Shown here: piece by piece, positions 61,260-64,000 of the stretch
Layout of the letters: each line of letters starts with the position of its first letter
Numbering within the stretch: position 1 is the stretch's first letter
DNA from: Myxococcus stipitatus
GTDB taxonomy: Bacteria; Myxococcota; Myxococcia; Myxococcales; Myxococcaceae
Direction of reading: 5' to 3'
Length of the DNA stretch: 64,000 bases
Assembly (NCBI RefSeq): GCF_038561935.1
Contig: NZ_CP102770.1
Location: 5,084,001-5,148,000 of the forward strand
Position numbers and translations under genes: made by a program
Notes under the pieces: model-generated
Databases searched by the model: none
What the model was told of the DNA's origin: nothing
The model's input: the letters and a program-made list of their open reading frames with translations, nothing else

Positions 61260-63830
61260 ATGGCGGCCGAAAGACTACAGAAGTACCTGGCCCGCGCGGG
61301 AGTCGCTTCGCGCCGGCATGCAGAAGAGCTGATCACCGCGGGCCGCGTGGCGGTGAACAACACGACGGTGACGGAGCTGGGAAGCCGAGTGGAGCCGGGC
61401 ACGGACCTGGTGTCGGTGGACGGGCAGCTCGTCACTCCGCCGGACGAGACTTCCTACTTCCTGCTCTACAAGCCCGTGGGCGTCGTGACGACGCTGTCGG
61501 ACCCGCAGGGCCGGCCCACGGTGGCCAACTACATCGAGGAGACGGGCAAGCGCCTCTTCCCGGTGGGACGGTTGGACTACGACGCCGAAGGAGCGCTGCT
61601 CTTCACGGATGATGGGGCGCTGGCGCACAAGCTGACGCACCCGAGCTTCCAGGTTCCTCGCACGTATCTGGCGAAGGTGAAGGGCGAGCCGGACGTGGCC
61701 ACGCTGGACAAGCTGCGCGGTGGCGTGCGGCTGGAAGACGGCATGGCGACGCCGGTGTCCGTGGGCGTGTTCGAGTCCGCCGAGAAGAACACCTGGTTGA
61801 AGATCGTGGTCGCGGAGGGCCGTCCGCACCTCATCAAGCGGCTGTGCGCGGCGGTGGGGCACCCGGTGGTGCGCCTGTTCCGTCCGGCCTACGCCGGGGT
61901 GGGTGTGGAGGGGTTGCGGCCGGGAGAGCTGCGCCCGCTGAAGAAGGCCGAGGTCGACCTGCTGAACCAGGTGGCCGACGGGAAGGCGTCGCCTCCGTCC
62001 GCGGATCTGCGGCTGCCGCCGCGCCGGCATGGTCGCGCGGCGCCGGGCATGGAGGAGTCGGACGAGGACGAGCTGTCGATGGATGACGATGCTCCGGCGC
62101 CTCGTGCGGCGGCGCGCAAGAGCGCCCCTCGTGCGGAAGGTGGCAAGTGGAAGCCCGTGGTGGATGGGGGCTCCAAGCTCGCGCGCTTCGGTCGTCCGCG
62201 GACTGCGGGCGCGGGGCGCGATGAGGGCGAGCGTCCTGCACGCCGTGAGCGGAGTGCGGACGGAGAGGGCTCTGGCCGTCCCGCGCGCAAGGAGTGGGGC
62301 GCGGGAGCAGGGGAGCGCTCGCGGTTCGCTCGAGGCGCGGGTGGCGAGGGTCGTCCTTCGCGAGGCCCCCGTGGTGCGGATGGCGAGGGCCGTCCTGCCC
62401 GGAAGTCCTTCGGCGCTGGCGGAGAGGGTCGTCCCGCGCGCAAGGCCTGGGGGGCGGGTGGCGATGACGCCCGGGGTGGAGATCGTCCCGCGCGGAAGTC
62501 CTGGGGCGATGAGGGTGGCCGCGGTGGTGAGCGTCCGGCGCGCAAGCCCTTCGGTGCCGGGGGAGATCGTCCCTTCCGGAAGTCCTTCGGCGCGGGTGGC
62601 GATGACGCCCGGGGCGGAGACCGTCCGGCGCGCAAGCCTTTCGGTGCAGGGGGAGACCGCCCTGTCCGGAAGTCCTTCGGCGCGGGTGGCGATGACGCCC
62701 GGGGCGGAGACCGTCCGGCTCGCAAGCCTTTCGGTGCAGGGGGAGATCGTCCCTTCCGGAAGTCCTTCGGCGCGGGTGGTGATGACGCCCGGGGTGGAGA
62801 CCGTCCGGCTCGCAAGTCCTTCGGTGCTGGCTCGGATCGTCCCGCCCGGAAGTCCTGGAGCGCCGGTGGCGACGAGGGTGGACGTGGCGGAGACCGGCCT
62901 GCCCGGAAGTCCTTCAGCGCGGGTGGCGATGACGCCCGGGGTGGAGACCGTCCGGCGCGCAAGCCGTTCGGTGCCGGGGGAGACCGCCCTGTCCGAAAGT
63001 CCTTCGGCGCGGGTGGTGATGACGCCCGGGGTGGAGACCGTCCGGCTCGCAAGTCCTGGGGCTCGGGTGATGACGCGCGTGGCGGCGACCGCCCGGCCCG
63101 GAAGGCGTGGGGTGCTGGTGGCGATGACGCGCGCGGCGGCGACCGCCCGGCCCGGAAGCCCTTTGGCGCTGGCGGTGGAGACCGTCCAGCCCGGAAGGCG
63201 TGGGGTGCTGGTGGTGATGACGCGCGTGGCGGCGACCGTCCCGCGCGCAAGCCCTTCGGTGCGGGTGGCGGCGACCGTCCTGCTCGCAAGCCCTTCGGCG
63301 CTGGCGGCGGCGACCGTCCGGCGCGCAAGGAGTGGGGTTCGGGCGACGGCGAGAGCAGCCGTCCCGCTCGCAAGTCCTGGGGCTCGTCCGACGAGTCCGG
63401 GCGTGGCGCTCCTCGGCGAGGCATGAGCTCTGGCTCGGGCCGCTTCGGTGGCGCGGGTCGGGGTGACTCCGCGGGTGAGGGCCGTCCTCGCTTCGGCCGT
63501 GGCGCTGGCGCGGGTCGCCCGGGTGGTCGCGACTCGGATGGCGCGGGTCCTCGCGGACGGGGGGGCTTCGGCTCCAAGCCCGGCGGCAAGGGGCCTCGGG
63601 GGGCAGGCGACGAGGCACGCGCCTGGAAGCCCTACGATGACCGGGGCGCTCCTCGTGAGCGCGTCGTCCGCGCCGGCTCCCGTGGTGGTGGCGCCGACGG
63701 AGCCCGCAAGTCCGAGGGCTTCAAGGACTGGGGCAAGAAGAAGCAGGACGGCGGCAAGCCTCGCTGGAGCAACCAGTCTCCGCGCGGCCGGACGGGCGGC
63801 CCCTCCAAGGGTCCTCGCCGTCCTCACTGA
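61260..63830 (+). CDS. rluB: RluB-type 23S rRNA pseudouridine synthase with long repeat tail
   Basis: About 856 residues, versus about 290 for the E. coli RsuA/RluB-type enzymes. N-terminal S4 domain (about 1-60: RLQKYLARAGVASRRHAEEL), then the synthase domain (about 65-240): LLYKPVGVVTTLSDPQGRPT and GRLDYDAEGALLFTDDG, with the catalytic Asp in GRLD. From about residue 340 to 715 a disordered, Gly/Arg/Asp-rich tail carries 23 copies of RP[A/F/V]RK in the setting FGAGGDDARGGDRPARK, followed by an RGG-like, basic end. Start 61260 has AAGGGGAAG in front; 61242 is an alternative. The tail probably binds RNA. Follows scpB in the same direction. Confidence 0.88.
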   Translation: MAAERLQKYLARAGVASRRHAEELITAGRVAVNNTTVTELGSRVEPGTDLVSVDGQLVTPPDETSYFLLYKPVGVVTTLSDPQGRPTVANYIEETGKRLFPVGRLDYDAEGALLFTDDGALAHKLTHPSFQVPRTYLAKVKGEPDVATLDKLRGGVRLEDGMATPVSVGVFESAEKNTWLKIVVAEGRPHLIKRLCAAVGHPVVRLFRPAYAGVGVEGLRPGELRPLKKAEVDLLNQVADGKASPPSADLRLPPRRHGRAAPGMEESDEDELSMDDDAPAPRAAARKSAPRAEGGKWKPVVDGGSKLARFGRPRTAGAGRDEGERPARRERSADGEGSGRPARKEWGAGAGERSRFARGAGGEGRPSRGPRGADGEGRPARKSFGAGGEGRPARKAWGAGGDDARGGDRPARKSWGDEGGRGGERPARKPFGAGGDRPFRKSFGAGGDDARGGDRPARKPFGAGGDRPVRKSFGAGGDDARGGDRPARKPFGAGGDRPFRKSFGAGGDDARGGDRPARKSFGAGSDRPARKSWSAGGDEGGRGGDRPARKSFSAGGDDARGGDRPARKPFGAGGDRPVRKSFGAGGDDARGGDRPARKSWGSGDDARGGDRPARKAWGAGGDDARGGDRPARKPFGAGGGDRPARKAWGAGGDDARGGDRPARKPFGAGGGDRPARKPFGAGGGDRPARKEWGSGDGESSRPARKSWGSSDESGRGAPRRGMSSGSGRFGGAGRGDSAGEGRPRFGRGAGAGRPGGRDSDGAGPRGRGGFGSKPGGKGPRGAGDEARAWKPYDDRGAPRERVVRAGSRGGGADGARKSEGFKDWGKKKQDGGKPRWSNQSPRGRTGGPSKGPRRPH
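62390..63380 (+). repeat. Tandem repeat DNA encoding the rluB tail
   Basis: About 1 kb of imperfect direct repeats, with a recurrent 36-60-base unit encoding FGAGGDDARGGDRPARKP-like peptides. DDARGG occurs nine times and RP[A/F/V]RK 21-23 times. Purely coding and in frame throughout. Such an array can gain or lose units by slippage or recombination without breaking the frame. Confidence 0.8.
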
Positions 63831-63857
63831 AGCACTGCTCTGCGGATTGGGAGACGA

Positions 63858-63880
63858 GGGGGGTGTTGATATAACCCCCC
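63858..63880 (+). terminator. Terminator of rluB
   Basis: GGGGGG (63858-63863) pairs with CCCCCC (63875-63880), with a short AT-rich loop that may add two more pairs, and TTTT follows at 63886. It lies 28 bp after the rluB stop. Confidence 0.65.
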
Positions 63881-63914
63881 GCGACTTTTCCACCGTTTCC
63901 CTCCGCGGAGACCG

Positions 63915-64000
63915 ATGCGAACCGGCGCGCGCCCTTTCATCCTCATGCTGGCCCTGGCCGTCGGTTGCAATGGCAGCCGGGACCAGCTCCTCGCAGACCT
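63915..64000 (+). CDS. Lipoprotein, N-terminal fragment (runs off the window)
   Basis: Only the first 28 residues are visible: MRTGARPFILMLALAVGC is a lipoprotein signal with lipobox AVGC (Cys18), followed by NGSRDQLLADL. The frame is open to the window end. Rest of the protein unknown. Confidence 0.65.
   Translation, partial: MRTGARPFILMLALAVGCNGSRDQLLAD

Noticed and set aside
62390..63380. Possible CRISPR or satellite array
   Set aside because: Repeats are contiguous, of varied length, in frame with rluB and without unique spacers, so they are coding repeats.
61275..63893. An 872-codon minus-strand frame opposite rluB, and a 566-codon one
   Set aside because: They mirror the repeat tail (Thr/Arg/Ala- or Pro/Arg-rich) and have no start signals; the plus strand carries S4 and synthase motifs.

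Overview
The window reads as chromosomal DNA of a predatory, GC-rich myxobacterium (Myxococcus/Corallococcus/Pyxidicoccus type). This is inferred from very high GC at third codon positions, many secreted lipoproteins built from Ig-like, kelch, YWTD and beta-propeller repeats, a DUF1552/DUF1592 pair, a DUF4388 protein, several one- and two-component regulators, and a PAAR-type effector cassette. No rRNA, tRNA, IS element, prophage or CRISPR array was recognised.

Layout. 0-9.4 kb: a GST divergent from a LysR regulator; a small secreted protein, a Cys-rich lipoprotein and a lipase, two of which share an unusual upstream architecture; a beta-lactamase-like serine hydrolase; an MFS exporter divergent from a second LysR regulator; a glycine-zipper membrane protein; a ricin-type lectin. 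9.4-12 kb: a histidine kinase with a periplasmic substrate-binding-type sensor and a FixJ-type regulator. 12-23.3 kb: a large Ig/kelch lipoprotein, the DUF1552/DUF1592 operon, an outer-membrane protein, an ECF sigma/FecR/lipoprotein operon, a YWTD-propeller lipoprotein and the 3' remnant of an M9 collagenase. 23.4-25.3 kb: a TetR regulator divergent from an Old Yellow Enzyme. 25.4-29 kb: a lower-GC type VI secretion effector cassette on the minus strand (DUF2169 adaptor, ketosynthase-like pseudoenzyme, PAAR-like protein with a nuclease-like C-terminus, probable immunity protein). 29.2-41.8 kb: a PKD/esterase-like protein lacking its nucleophile, an M28 peptidase with propeller and PDZ domains, pyruvate carboxylase, a P450, an MFS transporter and a beta-propeller lipoprotein. 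41.8-46 kb: two FlgO/CsgG-like proteins divergent from a LytS/LytTR-type system, followed by a non-coding degenerate repeat. 46.4-54 kb: a 2OG-Fe(II) oxygenase, a patatin phospholipase, two membrane proteins, a KGG stress protein, a small ferredoxin-fold-like protein and two CPA2-type antiporters. 54.1-64 kb: the housekeeping end, with YciO-like protein, XerD, DUF4388 protein, TrpS, ScpA, ScpB, an RluB-type pseudouridine synthase with an extraordinary repeat tail, and the start of another lipoprotein.

Strongest system-level observations. (1) The ECF sigma operon and the DUF1592/DUF1552 operon carry the same promoter signature, GGAAAGTT-N14-CGTAGC, which suggests one autoregulated ECF regulon. 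(2) The small secreted protein and the lipase both have two TGACGYGTCA palindromes 20-21 bp apart, followed by a GCATGG-N4-TGC core exactly 75 bp downstream of the second palindrome. (3) The 25.4-29 kb cassette encodes a PAAR-linked putative PD-(D/E)xK nuclease with its own adaptor and immunity genes. All functional calls come from reading the sequence by eye; no database search was run.
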